Below, one piece after another: positions 1-9,870 of a stretch of 64,000 bases of DNA (positions are counted from its first letter, which is position 1; each line of letters opens with the position of its first letter). The stretch comes from Clostridia bacterium (GTDB taxonomy: Bacteria; Bacillota; Clostridia; Oscillospirales; CAG-382): NCBI GenBank assembly GCA_017456765.1, contig JAFTIR010000039.1:189382-253381 (forward strand). The letters run 5' to 3'. Under the pieces are notes generated by a model, which saw only the letters and a list, made by a program, of their open reading frames with translations, did no database searches and was not told the origin of the DNA. The translations under genes were made by a program, and so were the position numbers.

Positions 1-148
1 CAAAATCTTCATTTGCAAGGAACGCACTCTTTGCCATAAATGATGAATATACTACATAAAATATTGCTGCCAACACAACCACGATTGCAACTATAAGTGC
101 AATAAACTGATTGCGTTTTTTCTTTTGAGTACCTGTTAAATTAGCCAT
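1..148 (-). CDS. N-terminal part of a membrane-anchored protein, cut by window edge
   Basis: Only the first 49 codons lie inside the window. They give a basic start (MANLTGTQKKKRNQ), one long hydrophobic segment at about residues 15-35, and the beginning of an outward domain. The pattern fits a single-pass protein with a cytosolic N-terminus. The ATG is preceded by TGGAGGACAT, an excellent ribosome site, and by a matching promoter at 200-228. Too little is visible to name the family. Confidence 0.75.
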   Translation of the reverse strand, partial: MANLTGTQKKKRNQFIALIVAIVVVLAAIFYVVYSSFMAKSAFLANEDF

Positions 149-199
149 AATGTCCTCCAAAATTTAATTGTCCTTGTGGCTTTTCCAGCCGTCTCATGT

Positions 200-228
200 A
201 TTATAACACTACTTTTCAAAAATTACAA
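200..228 (-). promoter_or_regulatory. Sigma-A promoter for the left-edge membrane gene
   Basis: On the minus strand TTGTAA (228-223) and TATAAT (205-200) are separated by 17 bp. Transcription would start about 45 bases before the ATG at 148. Confidence 0.6.
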
Positions 229-288
229 CCACTTTTAACAATTTTTATTAAAATGTATAAATTTATTCTTATATAATAATATATATAA

Positions 289-2342
<2,054 letters not shown>

Positions 2343-2350
2343 TAAAGGAA

Positions 2351-2376
2351 AAGGCACGGATTTCCGTGCCTTTTGT
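2351..2376 (+). terminator. Terminator between ligA and the convergent membrane gene
   Basis: AAGGCACGG, loop ATTT, then CCGTGCCTT running into a T tract. It sits 8 bases after the ligA stop. The A-rich left side would let it serve the convergent gene as well. Confidence 0.8.
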
Positions 2377-2377
2377 A

Positions 2378-2632
2378 TCATTTTGCATTATTTTCATCGG
2401 ATTTTGTCAATAAATTGCGTTCAATGTTTTCAGCTGCATCAACAAGCCTGCCAAAAGCATATAAAATGACGGCTAACAAAAAAAAGACAATTGGAATACG
2501 AATATAAAATATGTGGTCAGGATAACCAACACTATATATTATCAACAACGCAACTATAGCAATACATATATCTCCTATTATCTCAGCAATAATCATAACT
2601 TTTTTTCCGGTGTTTTTATTAAATATCCACAT
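2378..2632 (-). CDS. Small two-helix membrane protein paired with an XRE regulator
   Basis: An 84-residue protein I do not recognise. It has two hydrophobic segments, at about residues 12-33 and 42-64, joined by a short loop (VGYPDHIFYIR), with a charged C-terminal tail. It is therefore predicted to be a helical hairpin in the membrane. The start ATG follows AAAGGGAGAATA. It is transcribed divergently from an XRE-type repressor, and the 27-bp palindrome at 2683-2709 lies between them, so the two are probably co-regulated. It could be a regulated membrane effector or a toxin-like peptide; nothing in the sequence decides this. Confidence 0.65.
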   Translation of the reverse strand: MWIFNKNTGKKVMIIAEIIGDICIAIVALLIIYSVGYPDHIFYIRIPIVFFLLAVILYAFGRLVDAAENIERNLLTKSDENNAK

Positions 2633-2664
2633 ATTATTCTCCCTTTCTCATCACTTATTTGAGA

Positions 2665-2709
2665 GTTACAAAACGTAACATAATTATTGTAACAAAATGT
2701 TACAATAAT
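2665..2709. promoter_or_regulatory. Twin operators, including a perfect 27-bp palindrome
   Basis: ATTATTGTAACA (2683-2694), spacer AAA, and TGTTACAATAAT (2698-2709) form a perfect 12-bp inverted repeat. Just to the left, GTTAC-5-GTAAC (2665-2679) repeats the core half-site GTTAC/GTAAC. The large palindrome ends 16 bases before the XRE start codon, so bound protein should block that gene and probably the divergent one. It is the natural candidate operator for the adjacent XRE protein. Confidence 0.75.
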
Positions 2710-2725
2710 GTCAAGAGGTGATTTA

Positions 2726-2929
2726 ATGAAAGGACTGAAAATGATAAGAAAAGAGAAAAATCTCAATCAACTCAAGGTTGCCCTTGATTTGAATATTTCC
2801 CGTGAAGCCCTTTCTCATTACGAAAACGGAAAGCGAGAGCCGAGTCTTGCAATGCTCAACAAAATGTCGGAATATTTCAATGTTTCAATAGATTACCTCA
2901 TAAATGCAAAAGAATTTGTAAAAAAATAA
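2726..2929 (+). CDS. XRE-family helix-turn-helix transcriptional regulator
   Basis: A 67-residue protein made almost entirely of a Cro/C1-type five-helix DNA-binding domain. The sequence SREALSHYENGKREPS is the recognition turn, and the C-terminal STDYLI-like end (SIDYLINAKEF) is typical. I start it at the ATG at 2726 because AGAGGTGA lies six bases upstream. An earlier in-frame ATG at 2708 would place the ribosome site inside the coding region and overlap the operator. It probably represses itself and the divergent membrane gene through the palindrome at 2683-2709. Confidence 0.88.
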   Translation: MKGLKMIRKEKNLNQLKVALDLNISREALSHYENGKREPSLAMLNKMSEYFNVSIDYLINAKEFVKK

Positions 2930-2966
2930 ACCGCAGGTTATGTTACGAACCTGCGGTTTGTTTTTG
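2928..2966 (+). terminator. Terminator of the XRE gene
   Basis: AAACCGCAGGTT (2928-2939) pairs perfectly with AACCTGCGGTTT (2948-2959) across an 8-base loop, followed by TGTTTTTGTTT. It begins at the stop codon. Confidence 0.9.
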
Positions 2967-2970
2967 TTTA

Positions 2971-3108
2971 GCCTCCCTCCGAGAGGGAGGTGGCATTTTC
3001 GAAGAAAATGACGGAAGGAGCCTACGTAGCTTTAATGTAAAAACAACTTTGTTGTAACGCATTCTCCCTCAGTCGGCATTTGCCGACAGCTCCCTCCCAG
3101 AGGGAGCC
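2971..3108. repeat. MITE-like palindromic intergenic repeat
   Basis: A 138-bp block bounded by GCCTCCCTCCGAGAGGGAGG on the left and CTCCCTCCCAGAGGGAGCC on the right, each itself a hairpin and together imperfect terminal inverted repeats. Inside are further hairpins: TTTTCGAAGAAAA and TCGGCATTTGCCGA. It has no open reading frame. Similar CTCCCTC-ended elements are common between genes in gut Clostridia (general knowledge). Only this copy is present here. It fills most of the gap between the XRE terminator and xseB. Confidence 0.7.
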
Positions 3109-3133
3109 TTGTGTTAATTGCGTAAAAGTTTGT

Positions 3134-3355
3134 TTACTCTCCCTTTGTCAGCACCGTAATCTTCTTCTGCGCCTCATCCAGCATCTCAGAGCAACCCTTT
3201 AGTAACTTTGCACTTTCCTCGTACATTTCAAGTGCCTGCGAAAGATTGGGTGATTCATTTTCAAGAATATTTGCTATTTCTTCTAAGCGCGTAAGAGCTT
3301 CTTCAAAGCCGAGTTCTTTTTCCTTTTTTACTCTCGTTGTCTTTGCTTCTGCCAT
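3134..3355 (-). CDS. xseB: Exodeoxyribonuclease VII small subunit XseB
   Basis: XseB binds XseA in several copies to make exonuclease VII, which degrades single-stranded DNA to oligonucleotides. The 73-residue product shows the family core: GFEEALTRLEEIANILEN, then a second helix with LSQALEMYEESAKLLKGC, forming a helical hairpin. I start at the ATG at 3355 (MAEAKTTR), which has AAAGGAGAAG upstream. A longer frame would run into xseA. It starts one base after the xseA stop, so the two are translationally coupled. It is the last gene of the nusB operon. Confidence 0.93.
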   Translation of the reverse strand: MAEAKTTRVKKEKELGFEEALTRLEEIANILENESPNLSQALEMYEESAKLLKGCSEMLDEAQKKITVLTKGE

Positions 3356-3356
3356 T

Positions 3357-4577
3357 TTATTCTTCTCCTTTCGGGATAATCTCTGTAAGTTTTGCCTTTG
3401 CTTTTCCGTCGAATACACGCAAAGTTATTTCATCATCCTTTTTAAGATTTCCAACCGAATTTATAACCTTGCCGTCATCATCAAATACAGCTGCATATCC
3501 GCGCGAGAGTACCGCCATGGGATTTAACGCCGTAAGTTTTGATGAAACAACAGATAATCTGTTTGCCTTTTCGGAATATAGATTTTCGCCTGCAGAAAGA
3601 ATCCGCTTTTCAAGACTCAATAATAACTCCTGCTTTGAGTCCACATAATACATGGGCGATTTCAATGACCTGCGCTCTGCAAGACTCTGTAAATACTGCC
3701 TCTTGTAGCCTATTATTTCTCCCATTCTTGCTTTTAAGGAAGAAGAAATCATGGAAAGCTGCCTTTTAAGGTCCTGCATATCGGGTACGGCTATTTCAGC
3801 CGCCGCGGATGGGGTAGGAGCTCTCCTGTCGGCAACAAAATCGCATATAGTAAAGTCTGTTTCGTGACCGACTGCTGAAATTACGGGCGTTTTGCAGGCG
3901 AATATTGTTCTTGCAAGTATTTCGTCGTTGAATGCCCATAGGTCTTCAATCGAGCCGCCTCCTCTGCCTATTATGATGCAGTCGCAGTCAGGGTCGTTAT
4001 CAAAGTGGATTATGCCGTCGCAAAGCTCACTTGGCGCGCCGGGACCTTGTACAAGGGCGGGGTATATGTGAATTTCACATAGCGGATAACGGCGCATCAG
4101 GATATTTTTCATGTCCGCAACCGCCGCAGCCTCGGGACTTGTTATGATTCCGATGCGCTTAGGGAACTTCGGGAGAGGCTTTTTGTGCTCCTCGTCAAAC
4201 ATTCCGAGTGAAGATAACTTCTTTTTGAGTTCTTCAAACTTCAAATATAAATCCCCGACACCGAATTGCTCCATGTCTTCAGCATATAGCTGATAAACAC
4301 CGTCGCGTGGGAAAACCGAGATTCTGCCGTATACAAGCACTTTCATGTTGTCCTTTGGGACGAAGCGTAGCTTTCCCGTATAGGTGCGGAACATGACCGC
4401 CTTTACAAGTGCCGACTCATCCTTGAGAGTAAAATAAAGATGTCCTGTTTTGTAGTGATTTGTGAAATTTGAAATCTCACCGACAATGCAGACATTCGAA
4501 AGCACCGGTGACGAATCGATAAGTGTCTTTACATAATCGTTGAGTTGAGATACTGTCATAGCAAAAGGCGTAGTCAT
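3357..4577 (-). CDS. xseA: Exodeoxyribonuclease VII large subunit XseA
   Basis: This is the catalytic subunit of exonuclease VII. The 406-residue protein has an N-terminal OB-fold (about residues 8-100: SQLNDYVKTLI, VGEISNF, YFTLKDE). The catalytic domain contains GIITSPEAAAVADMKN and the glycine-rich GRGGGSIEDLWAFNDE at about residues 185-205. A helical C-terminus binds XseB. Length is normal. The ATG at 4577 follows CAGGTGA; an internal Met at residue 7 is a possible alternative. It sits between the TsaD paralogue and xseB on the same strand. Confidence 0.96.
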   Translation of the reverse strand: MTTPFAMTVSQLNDYVKTLIDSSPVLSNVCIVGEISNFTNHYKTGHLYFTLKDESALVKAVMFRTYTGKLRFVPKDNMKVLVYGRISVFPRDGVYQLYAEDMEQFGVGDLYLKFEELKKKLSSLGMFDEEHKKPLPKFPKRIGIITSPEAAAVADMKNILMRRYPLCEIHIYPALVQGPGAPSELCDGIIHFDNDPDCDCIIIGRGGGSIEDLWAFNDEILARTIFACKTPVISAVGHETDFTICDFVADRRAPTPSAAAEIAVPDMQDLKRQLSMISSSLKARMGEIIGYKRQYLQSLAERRSLKSPMYYVDSKQELLLSLEKRILSAGENLYSEKANRLSVVSSKLTALNPMAVLSRGYAAVFDDDGKVINSVGNLKKDDEITLRVFDGKAKAKLTEIIPKGEE

Positions 4578-4607
4578 ACTTTCACCTGCCTTTCTTTATA
4601 TAAGTAG

Positions 4608-4626
4608 GGACGACCTGTGGTCGTCC
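4608..4626. repeat. Perfect 8-bp hairpin between TsaD paralogue and xseA
   Basis: GGACGACC, loop TGT, GGTCGTCC. It lies just after the stop of the upstream gene and before xseA. There is no T tract, so it more likely processes or stabilises the operon RNA than terminates it. Confidence 0.6.
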
Positions 4627-4628
4627 GA

Positions 4629-5579
4629 CTATTGTTTGGTGTGTTTTTTGTATGCAAGAAGTGCTGTTCCGCAGGCGTTGTCGCATGAAAGAGCGGGGGA
4701 GGCGAAATATACATTTTCAAGCTTTGACAGCTCATTTCGTATAATGCTGTTGCTCATAACTCCGCCTGCATAAAGAATAGGGCAGTTTCCGTATACCTGT
4801 CTTAAATGCTCGCTTGATTTTTTCAGAGATGCTGCAATGCTGCAAAATAAAAACATTGCAATATCCTCATGTTTTTCACCGTCTGCAAGGAATTTCTGCA
4901 CCTTGTTCTGAAGCCCTGACATTGAGAAGTATCCGTCCACGGAGCTGACACACATTGGGAGCTTCTTTGTGCTGTTTTGCGAAAGAGCATCAAGCTCCTT
5001 TCCGCAGGGGAAGGAAAGACCCATTTCCACGCCTGCCCTGTCAATAATCTGACCGCACGAAGCATCGTTTGTTCCGCCGACGATTTGGCATAAATATGTT
5101 TCACCGTTAAATGTAGTGTGAAGTGCCTCTGTTGTACCCCCCGAAACGTGAAAGGAGATAAACGGAAGCTTTTCAAAGAACGAAAAATCCTTTCCCGAGG
5201 AATAAACGCCTGCACAAATATGTCCGCTCTGGTGTGAAAAGGAATACATAGGGATATTATGCGAATGGGCTATGCCCGAGGCATAGGAAAGCCCCGAAAG
5301 AAAGCAGGGCATATATGACCCCTCTGCGTCCCTCGGTTTTGATGAAACGCCGACGGCACAGAGCTTTGCATCCCTCATGCCAGCAATGTCGAAAAGCTCT
5401 CTTGATAGCTCGGGAAGAGCCTTTGTATGAAGAAAAACGGCGTCACTCTGCCGAAGTCCCTTTTCTCCGTCCTTGACGGGCAGGAGGCGCCGTACATTTG
5501 CAATTACTTCTCCCTCGCTTACAAGAGAAAGACTTGTTGTGTAATTGCTTGTGTCAACGCCGAGAAAATATTCTTTCAT
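4629..5579 (-). CDS. TsaD/Kae1-like (peptidase M22 family) paralogue
   Basis: A 316-residue ASKHA-fold protein related to TsaD, the enzyme that makes t6A on tRNAs. It opens with GVDTSNYTTSLS, has the possible metal pair in FSHQSGHICAG (His-x3-His), and carries SFHVSGGTTEALH, YAGGVMSNSIIRNEL and DNACGTALLAY. True TsaD is longer (about 340) and usually reads NHLEGH and DNAAMI at these places. I therefore call this the clostridial paralogue, not tsaD itself; its substrate is unknown. The start overlaps the nusB stop (TAATG), and the gene sits in the nusB-xseAB operon. A role in tRNA or protein modification is only inferred. Confidence 0.8.
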   Translation of the reverse strand: MKEYFLGVDTSNYTTSLSLVSEGEVIANVRRLLPVKDGEKGLRQSDAVFLHTKALPELSRELFDIAGMRDAKLCAVGVSSKPRDAEGSYMPCFLSGLSYASGIAHSHNIPMYSFSHQSGHICAGVYSSGKDFSFFEKLPFISFHVSGGTTEALHTTFNGETYLCQIVGGTNDASCGQIIDRAGVEMGLSFPCGKELDALSQNSTKKLPMCVSSVDGYFSMSGLQNKVQKFLADGEKHEDIAMFLFCSIAASLKKSSEHLRQVYGNCPILYAGGVMSNSIIRNELSKLENVYFASPALSCDNACGTALLAYKKHTKQ

Positions 5580-6010
5580 TATTTGCTCTCGCTTCGCACG
5601 TATGTGCCGAGGATTCCGTTAACAAAGCTGTAGCTCTCATCTGCGTCGAACTTTTTTGCAAGCTCAACCGCTTCGTTGATTGAAACCTCTGAGGGAATAT
5701 CGTCCATGTACTTTATCTCATAGAGTGCAAGTCGCATAATGCTTCTTGAAACTCGTGAAATTCTCTTTGAACTCCACTTTTTTGAATTAGCTTCTATAAT
5801 TTCGTCAAGTTCCGAAAGGTTTGAGATGACGCCAAAGTATACCTTTGTAAAGTATTCGTCGTTTCTGAGCTCTTCGCTGATGTATTTTTCGTCCTTGTCC
5901 TGGAAATTGTCAAGATAAAGCTCAAGCTGTTCGTTTCCGTCGTCTTCTGAGTGGAAACTGTAGTCGAATATCATGCAAAGGGCGGCCTCTCTTGCTTCTC
6001 TTCTGTTCAT
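5579..6010 (-). CDS. nusB: Transcription antitermination factor NusB
   Basis: NusB with NusE (S10) binds boxA in rRNA leaders and helps antitermination. The 143-residue all-helical protein begins MNRREAREAALCMIFDYSF, carries ISRVSRSIMRLALYEI in the middle, and ends with the diagnostic SINEAVELAKKFDADESYSFVNGILG pattern. It is the first gene of the leftward operon and has a perfect consensus promoter at 6084-6112. Its stop overlaps the next start by one base. Confidence 0.96.
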   Translation of the reverse strand: MNRREAREAALCMIFDYSFHSEDDGNEQLELYLDNFQDKDEKYISEELRNDEYFTKVYFGVISNLSELDEIIEANSKKWSSKRISRVSRSIMRLALYEIKYMDDIPSEVSINEAVELAKKFDADESYSFVNGILGTYVRSESK

Positions 6011-6083
6011 ATTTGTGTATCCTTTCGATGAAAAATAGATATTAACATTAACGGTGCCAAAAAAAGCACAAAATCCTGAATAT

Positions 6084-6112
6084 ATTATATACTCAGATTA
6101 GCAAACTGTCAA
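6084..6112 (-). promoter_or_regulatory. Consensus sigma-A promoter of the nusB operon
   Basis: On the minus strand TTGACA (6112-6107), 17 bp, then TATAAT (6089-6084): both hexamers match consensus exactly. The leader before nusB is about 65 bases. Confidence 0.88.
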
Positions 6113-6144
6113 GGAACAAAGAGTAATATTTAATAGTTTGTTTA

Positions 6145-6172
6145 TTGACTTTATTGAAAAAGTAAGTATAAT
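6145..6172 (+). promoter_or_regulatory. Promoter of the acyl-AMP ligase/ACP/lnt operon
   Basis: TTGACT (6145-6150), 16 bp, TATAAT (6167-6172), divergent from the nusB promoter and about 45 bases before the ATG at 6219. Confidence 0.8.
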
Positions 6173-6218
6173 TATGATGATACCTTGTGTATCTAAGAAT
6201 TAGGAGTGAATTTTTACA

Positions 6219-7934
6219 ATGAAGAAAATTGAAAAAGACGTACCCCATGCCAAAACCCTTCGTGCAATAGCAAAGTACAATGCAGTAAAGCGTCCCGAAA
6301 AGGTGGCTTTCAGATACCTTGGCGAAAATAAAGAAATTATTGAATTGACATACGGCGAATACGGTGAGGTTGTCGAGAATATGATATGTGCACTTAAAGC
6401 AGGTGGCTTTGAGGGTAAGCGTATTGCAATAATCGGCGAAACTTGCTATGAGTGGATTGCGTCGTATTATGCAATCATAAGTGCGGGTGCGGTTGCCATT
6501 CCATTTGACAAGGAGCTTGCATACGATCAGATACGTGGTTTTCTTGATGTAGCCGAAGCACACGGAATCATCATGAGTCCCAAGTACTCACAGAAATATG
6601 AGGAGCTTAAGGCGGCGGGTGTGTTTGATAACCTTGAGCTTGTTGTAAGGGTTGACGACGGTACAGAGTGGACTGTCGAGGATGAAAAGCTTGTAAAGTT
6701 CAGTGAATTTGTAAAACGCGGCGAGGGGCTTGAGAGAGAGTCGGATGCCGACATTATGAGAAAGCAGTCAAGAGGAGATATGAGCATCATGCTCTTTACC
6801 TCAGGTACAACAGGCACAAGTAAGTGCGTAATGCTTTCCGAAAGAAACCAGATAGCATGTGTAAAGAGTGCTGTCAAGGCAACAGACTTCTATGAACACG
6901 ATGTAATGCTTTCGGTTCTTCCCATTCATCACACATATGAGCTTACAATCAATGTTGCAATTCAGTCGCTTGGTGCAACGGTGTGTATAAATGATAGTCT
7001 TAAAAATGTTGTAAAGAGTATGGGAATATTCAAGCCTACAGGTATTGTAATTGTTCCTCTTTTTGCCACTACATTCCAGAAAAAAATCATGGACAGTGTA
7101 AGAAAGAAGGGCAAGGAAACACAACTGAAGCTCGGTATGGCAGCATCAACTGCCGCAAGAAAAGTAGGCTTTGATATGAGAAGGAAGCTGTTTTCTGAAA
7201 TTCTTTCAGCCTTTGGCGGAAATCTCCGTAAGATTATCTGCGGCGGTGCGGCAATGAACCCCGACCTTATGAAGTTCTTTGAAAATCTTGGAATTACTCT
7301 CTGCGAGGGGTATGGCATTACCGAATGTTCTCCCCTTATCGCAGTAAATCCCTACTATGCAAGAAAGAAGGGCTCGGTAGGTCCTGCGTGCGATTGCTGT
7401 GAAGCAAGAATTGACGCTGAAGAGGTTGATGAAAACGGAAATCTTACAGGTGAAATTCAAGTAAGAGGCGAAAACGTAATGCTTGGCTATTACAAGAACC
7501 CTGAAGCAAATGCGGACGTGTTCACCGAAGACGGCTGGTTCAGAACAGGCGATGTCGGACATATGGATAAGGACGGCTATCTGTATATCACAGGCAGATG
7601 CAAGAGCGTAATTGTACTTGAGAACGGCAAGAATGTATTCCCCGAAGAAATCGAGGAATATCTTGAAGACGTAAAGGAAATTGCGGAATGTGTCGTGGTC
7701 GGCAGAAAAAGGGATGGGGGAGAAGAGGTTGTGCTTACAGCTGTTGTATACCCCGACTTCAATGCCTACGAAAAGGACGCCGATATTGCAGATATTGCCT
7801 CTGATATAAAGGAAAAGATTACAGCACTTAATAAGAAGCTTCCTTCCTTTAAGCAGATAAGAAATATCGAAATCAGAAAGACTGAATTTGAAAAGACAAC
7901 AACAAGAAAGATTAAACGCTTCCTTGTTAAATAA
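6219..7934 (+). CDS. AMP-dependent acyl-CoA/acyl-ACP synthetase
   Basis: An ANL-family adenylating enzyme of 571 residues that activates a carboxylate, by context a fatty acid, to acyl-AMP and transfers it to a thiol. Visible motifs are the P-loop LFTSGTTGTSKCVML (about residues 193-207), GYGITECSPLI, GWFRTGDVGHMDKDGYLYITGR, and a C-terminal Lys in TTTRKIKRF. The next gene, 26 bases on, encodes an acyl carrier protein. The thiol acceptor may therefore be that ACP rather than CoA; this is inference. The start follows TTAGGAGTGAATTTTTACA. Confidence 0.88.
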   Translation: MKKIEKDVPHAKTLRAIAKYNAVKRPEKVAFRYLGENKEIIELTYGEYGEVVENMICALKAGGFEGKRIAIIGETCYEWIASYYAIISAGAVAIPFDKELAYDQIRGFLDVAEAHGIIMSPKYSQKYEELKAAGVFDNLELVVRVDDGTEWTVEDEKLVKFSEFVKRGEGLERESDADIMRKQSRGDMSIMLFTSGTTGTSKCVMLSERNQIACVKSAVKATDFYEHDVMLSVLPIHHTYELTINVAIQSLGATVCINDSLKNVVKSMGIFKPTGIVIVPLFATTFQKKIMDSVRKKGKETQLKLGMAASTAARKVGFDMRRKLFSEILSAFGGNLRKIICGGAAMNPDLMKFFENLGITLCEGYGITECSPLIAVNPYYARKKGSVGPACDCCEARIDAEEVDENGNLTGEIQVRGENVMLGYYKNPEANADVFTEDGWFRTGDVGHMDKDGYLYITGRCKSVIVLENGKNVFPEEIEEYLEDVKEIAECVVVGRKRDGGEEVVLTAVVYPDFNAYEKDADIADIASDIKEKITALNKKLPSFKQIRNIEIRKTEFEKTTTRKIKRFLVK

Positions 7935-7960
7935 AAAATAACATCAAAGGAGATTTTACT

Positions 7961-8188
7961 ATGTTTGAAGAAATCAAGTCATTACTCGTTGAAGAAATGT
8001 CTATTGATGAGTCTGAAATTAAAGAAGATGCTGAATTTATAAATGACCTTGGCTTTAACTCTCTTGAGATTGCAGACCTTGTTGCTCTCTGTGAAGATAA
8101 GTATGAAATTGACCTTGATGAGGATAAAATCCGCGAAATCACAACTGTTGGAGATTTCATCAAGTATCTTGAAAGCCTCGTTGGTTAA
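7961..8188 (+). CDS. Acyl carrier protein
   Basis: A 75-residue acidic four-helix ACP. The phosphopantetheine Ser34 sits in GFNSLEIADLV, so the usual Asp of the DSL motif is Asn here. The ATG follows CAAAGGAGAT. Placed between an acyl-AMP ligase and an apolipoprotein N-acyltransferase, it is probably a dedicated carrier rather than the fatty-acid-synthesis AcpP. A generic ACP remains possible. Confidence 0.92.
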   Translation: MFEEIKSLLVEEMSIDESEIKEDAEFINDLGFNSLEIADLVALCEDKYEIDLDEDKIREITTVGDFIKYLESLVG

Positions 8189-8197
8189 TCGAAACAT

Positions 8198-9850
8198 ATG
8201 AATACAAACAAAAGATTTGTCACATTTTTTTGGGGAATGAGTGCAAAGAAAAGTTTTTTGCTTCTCATAGCGAGTGCTTTTGTCTTTGCTCTTCCTTTTG
8301 TGACAAAGAACGTCTCGGGTGAAGTGCCTCTTGCAAAGCTTTGCGGGGTTTTCGGCTGGTGCGGACTTGTGCCTCTTTTTGTAACTGTATTCGACACCCA
8401 AAAGACATTAAAGAGAGTATTATACTCTCTTTTTTGCTTTTTCTTTGTCTTTTACTTTTTCGTATACAGTTGGTTTATAAATCTGTATCCTCTCGACTTT
8501 GCAGGGCTTGGAAATATTGAGAGTATAGGTGTAATCATAATAGCCGAGACGGCAATTCCGTTTCTCCACGGAATAGTCATGACTCTGTGTGTGTTCTTGG
8601 GATATGCTTCGGCAAAACAGATAAATAATGTGTTTCTTAAAAGCATACTTGTAAGCGCAGGCTATGTTCTCGGTGAATATATGCAGTCGGTCGGCACGTT
8701 TGCATTTCCTTGGGCGAGGCTCTTTGTGGGACAGACCGAAAATGTGGCACTCTTACAGTCGGCATCCCTTTTCGGCTCATATTTTATTACATTCATAATG
8801 GTGCTTGTGAATTCCTTTCTTGCATTTTCTCTTATGAACGTACAAACGAACAAGAAAAAATGCAGAAATTTTGCCCTTGTTGCTACAGGTATTTTCCTTG
8901 TCAATTTCACTTTTGGAGTGCTTCGTATAAATTTTGCAGATTTATCTGATTGCAAAAAACTCTCTGCTGTTGTGCTGCAGGGAAATATTCCGTCGGGTGA
9001 AAAATGGTCGGGCGAAGTCGATGAAAAAGAAGTTTACTTGCAACTTTCCGAATATGCCCTTGCTCATCCCATGGCGAAGGAATTTGATGCAGACATTGCA
9101 GTAATGCCCGAAACGGCATTTCCCGTGACGCTGATTACCGATGACAAATATAAGTCACAGCACGAAAAGGTGCTTTTTGAAATTTCTCAAAAGCTTGATG
9201 CGGAGCTTTTTGTCGGGGCATTTAATGACGAAGGCGGCAAAAGCTATAATTCTATTTTTGTTTTCAGTCCCGACGGAAGCGTTACTAAACCGTATAATAA
9301 GCATAACATCGTTCCTTTCGGAGAGTTTTTGCCGTACAGAGGTATTATTGAGAAAATCGCTCCTTCCCTTGCAGAAATGAATATGTTCACATCCGAAATT
9401 TCAAGGGGAGAAAGTTTTGAACCAATCCAAACAAAGGCGGGTAAGGCGGCGTGCCTTGTGTGCTTTGACTCGATTTTTCCTGAAACTGCAAGAAAGCAGA
9501 TAAAGGGCGGGGGAGAGTTTATAGTTATTTCCACGAATGACTCGTGGTATAAAACATCTTCTGCCATATATCAGCACGCAGACCATGCCATAATGCGTGC
9601 AATAGAAAACAATGTGCCTGTTATAAGAAGTGCTAACACGGGCGTGTCAAAAATTATAGATAATTTCGGAAGAGTAGATTCTGAAACAAAGGTAAATGAA
9701 AGAACTGCAATAGGTGAAAGTGTATATATTCCGGAGTCTATGACGCTTTATACTAAGACGGGAGACCTTGTTGTACCTATTTGCGGCATTATGATTTTTG
9801 CCTTTTTGCTTTACGGAATCTGTGCAAAGAAAAAAGCCTCCCGCAATTAG
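8198..9850 (+). CDS. lnt: Apolipoprotein N-acyltransferase Lnt
   Basis: Lnt adds a third acyl chain to the N-terminal Cys of lipoproteins. The 550-residue protein has about six hydrophobic segments in residues 18-245. A nitrilase-type domain follows with the full triad: Glu305 (MPETAFP), Lys368 (YNKHNIVPFGEFLPYRG) and Cys422 (VCFDSIFPE). A final membrane helix lies at about 523-542. No clear ribosome site precedes the ATG at 8198; it lies nine bases after the ACP stop, so translational coupling is likely. Lnt is standard in Proteobacteria but patchy in Bacillota, which makes the ligase-ACP-Lnt order notable. Confidence 0.9.
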   Translation: MNTNKRFVTFFWGMSAKKSFLLLIASAFVFALPFVTKNVSGEVPLAKLCGVFGWCGLVPLFVTVFDTQKTLKRVLYSLFCFFFVFYFFVYSWFINLYPLDFAGLGNIESIGVIIIAETAIPFLHGIVMTLCVFLGYASAKQINNVFLKSILVSAGYVLGEYMQSVGTFAFPWARLFVGQTENVALLQSASLFGSYFITFIMVLVNSFLAFSLMNVQTNKKKCRNFALVATGIFLVNFTFGVLRINFADLSDCKKLSAVVLQGNIPSGEKWSGEVDEKEVYLQLSEYALAHPMAKEFDADIAVMPETAFPVTLITDDKYKSQHEKVLFEISQKLDAELFVGAFNDEGGKSYNSIFVFSPDGSVTKPYNKHNIVPFGEFLPYRGIIEKIAPSLAEMNMFTSEISRGESFEPIQTKAGKAACLVCFDSIFPETARKQIKGGGEFIVISTNDSWYKTSSAIYQHADHAIMRAIENNVPVIRSANTGVSKIIDNFGRVDSETKVNERTAIGESVYIPESMTLYTKTGDLVVPICGIMIFAFLLYGICAKKKASRN

Positions 9851-9866
9851 CGAGAGGCAATTTGAA
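9836..9866 (-). terminator. Terminator of the GntR-family gene, overlapping the end of lnt
   Basis: GCCTCCCGC, loop AATTA, GCGAGAGGC (one mismatch). Reading leftward it is followed by a run of six T, so it serves the minus-strand regulator. The lnt stop codon sits in its loop. Confidence 0.72.
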
Positions 9867-9870
9867 AGAA

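Noticed and set aside
4629..5579. Calling this gene tsaD
   Set aside because: Length and key motifs differ from true TsaD and the operon context fits the clostridial paralogue.
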